64,000 bases of DNA, taken from contig NZ_CP099546.1 of the NCBI RefSeq assembly GCF_023973145.1, positions 3,720,001 to 3,784,000 of the forward strand. Reading direction: 5' to 3'. Positions 63,464 to 64,000 of this stretch are shown in pieces. The notes beneath the pieces were generated by a model, which saw only the letters and a list, made by a program, of their open reading frames with translations, had not been told where the DNA came from and did no database searches. The translations under genes were made by a program, and so were the position numbers. The stretch comes from Natronosalvus vescus. Lineage in GTDB: Archaea > Halobacteriota > Halobacteria > Halobacteriales > Natrialbaceae. Position 1 is the stretch's first letter. Every line of letters starts with the position of its first letter.

Positions 63464-64000
63464 ATGGTTCAGTGCGAGATGTGTGGCGCCGAGACGTCGT
63501 CCCCGAAGACCATCAAAGTCGAAGGCGCGAAGCTGGACGTGTGTTCGAACTGTACTGATTTCGGAACCGAGGTGAAAACACAGTCCACGAGTTCGAGCAC
63601 GTCGACGAAGTACTCGACGGGATCCGGTAGCGGGTCGGGATCCCAGTCGAGCACCAGTGCGTCGAGTTCGGGCGGATCGAGCGGATCCGGGCGATCGCGT
63701 CGCCGGGACATGTTCGACGACATGGACGAGATCGTTCCCGACTACGACGATCGAATTCGCAACGGACGGGAGCAGAAAGGCCTCAGCCAGTCTGAGCTGG
63801 CGAACGAACTCAACGAGAAGGCCAGCCTGATCCACAAACTCGAGCGCGGCGACACGCTTCCAAGCGACCGCGTCCAGGGCAAACTAGAGGGGTTCCTCGA
63901 GATCAGCCTCACCGGCGGGGGTGGCTCAGCCGAGGATTCCGACTGGGACGGTGGGTCGTCGACGGGCAGTTACACGCTCGGTGACGTCGTCAAACGGAAG
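63464..64000 (+). CDS. multiprotein bridging factor aMBF1 (3' end outside window)
   Basis: 179 codons are visible and the frame runs off the end. The N-terminal zinc ribbon is CEMCGAETSS...CSNCTDFG; then a Ser/Gly/Thr-rich linker; then the XRE-type HTH REQKGLSQSELANELNEKASLIHKLERGDTLPSDRVQGKLE, as in archaeal MBF1, which binds the 30S ribosome and/or bridges TBP to regulators. TATA-like CCTTTATC ~27 nt before ATG 63464. Confidence 0.9.
   Translation, partial: MVQCEMCGAETSSPKTIKVEGAKLDVCSNCTDFGTEVKTQSTSSSTSTKYSTGSGSGSGSQSSTSASSSGGSSGSGRSRRRDMFDDMDEIVPDYDDRIRNGREQKGLSQSELANELNEKASLIHKLERGDTLPSDRVQGKLEGFLEISLTGGGGSAEDSDWDGGSSTGSYTLGDVVKRK

Overview
This 64-kb window is chromosomal DNA of a halophilic archaeon (class Halobacteria; codon and motif habits suggest a Natrialba/Haloterrigena/Natrinema-type member of Natrialbales, which is inference). 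Evidence: high GC, very acidic proteins rich in Asp and Glu, many genes with a TATA-like box 25-30 nt before the start codon (leaderless mRNAs), and archaeal hallmark genes: a 20S proteasome pair, fibrillarin/Nop5, RPA-Rpap-Rpe, ATP-dependent DNA ligase, CofD for F420, GGPP-type prenyl synthase, Bat-type HTH regulators and aMBF1. I see no CRISPR array, rRNA, prophage or complete insertion sequence.

Layout. 1-5.0 kb: 3' part of a giant coiled-coil membrane protein, acetyl-CoA synthetase, a small MTH865-family protein. 5.3-7.96 kb: a zinc-ribbon miniprotein and a large PAS/GAF/Bat regulator preceded by a degenerate 28-bp tandem repeat. 7.98-14.9 kb: histidine degradation (hutU-hutG-hutI, then hutH), interrupted by an oppositely oriented DsrE-like gene and flanked by a divergent Bat-type HTH gene. 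15-18.7 kb: an exported metzincin-like protease and otsA-otsB (trehalose). 19-25.6 kb: an M24 peptidase, an alternative proteasome operon (beta then alpha) with an 18-bp perfect palindrome at its promoter, a zinc-finger HTH regulator, a Bax1-type nuclease and a membrane protein with a freshly duplicated 48-bp repeat. 25.6-31.5 kb: UspA, PiT phosphate transporter, HTH regulator, gamma-glutamylcysteine ligase, and an NAD kinase fused to an inositol-monophosphatase-type phosphatase.

31.5-50 kb is mostly information processing and cofactor metabolism: flpA-nop5, TrmB, DUF63, Lrp, a second IMPase-family enzyme, ligA, a second and divergent GCS2-type ligase, cofD with a Dus-like gene, the rpa1-rpap1-rpe operon, a RibD-type reductase, O-methyltransferase, prenyl synthase and a second MTH865 paralogue. 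50-60.2 kb carries DUF309, a GH15 glycosidase (glucoamylase or trehalase), a flavin-type oxidoreductase, a glutamine amidotransferase, and a sugar ABC cassette whose binding protein is encoded convergently. 60.7-64 kb: tRNA-Leu(CAA) with a duplicated 3' end, hisC, AK6-type kinase, CDP-alcohol phosphatidyltransferase and the start of aMBF1.

Functional threads: histidine catabolism (four hut genes); trehalose/alpha-glucan handling (otsAB, GH15, ABC importer; the link between them is inference); low-molecular-weight thiol synthesis (two GCS2-type enzymes); replication and repair (LigA, RPA operon, Bax1). Among non-coding features, the most unusual are a dispersed ~72-bp hairpin element lying a few bases behind the stop codon of three unrelated genes, an 86-bp MITE-like element, the 28-bp repeat before the Bat regulator, and the duplicated tRNA 3' end.
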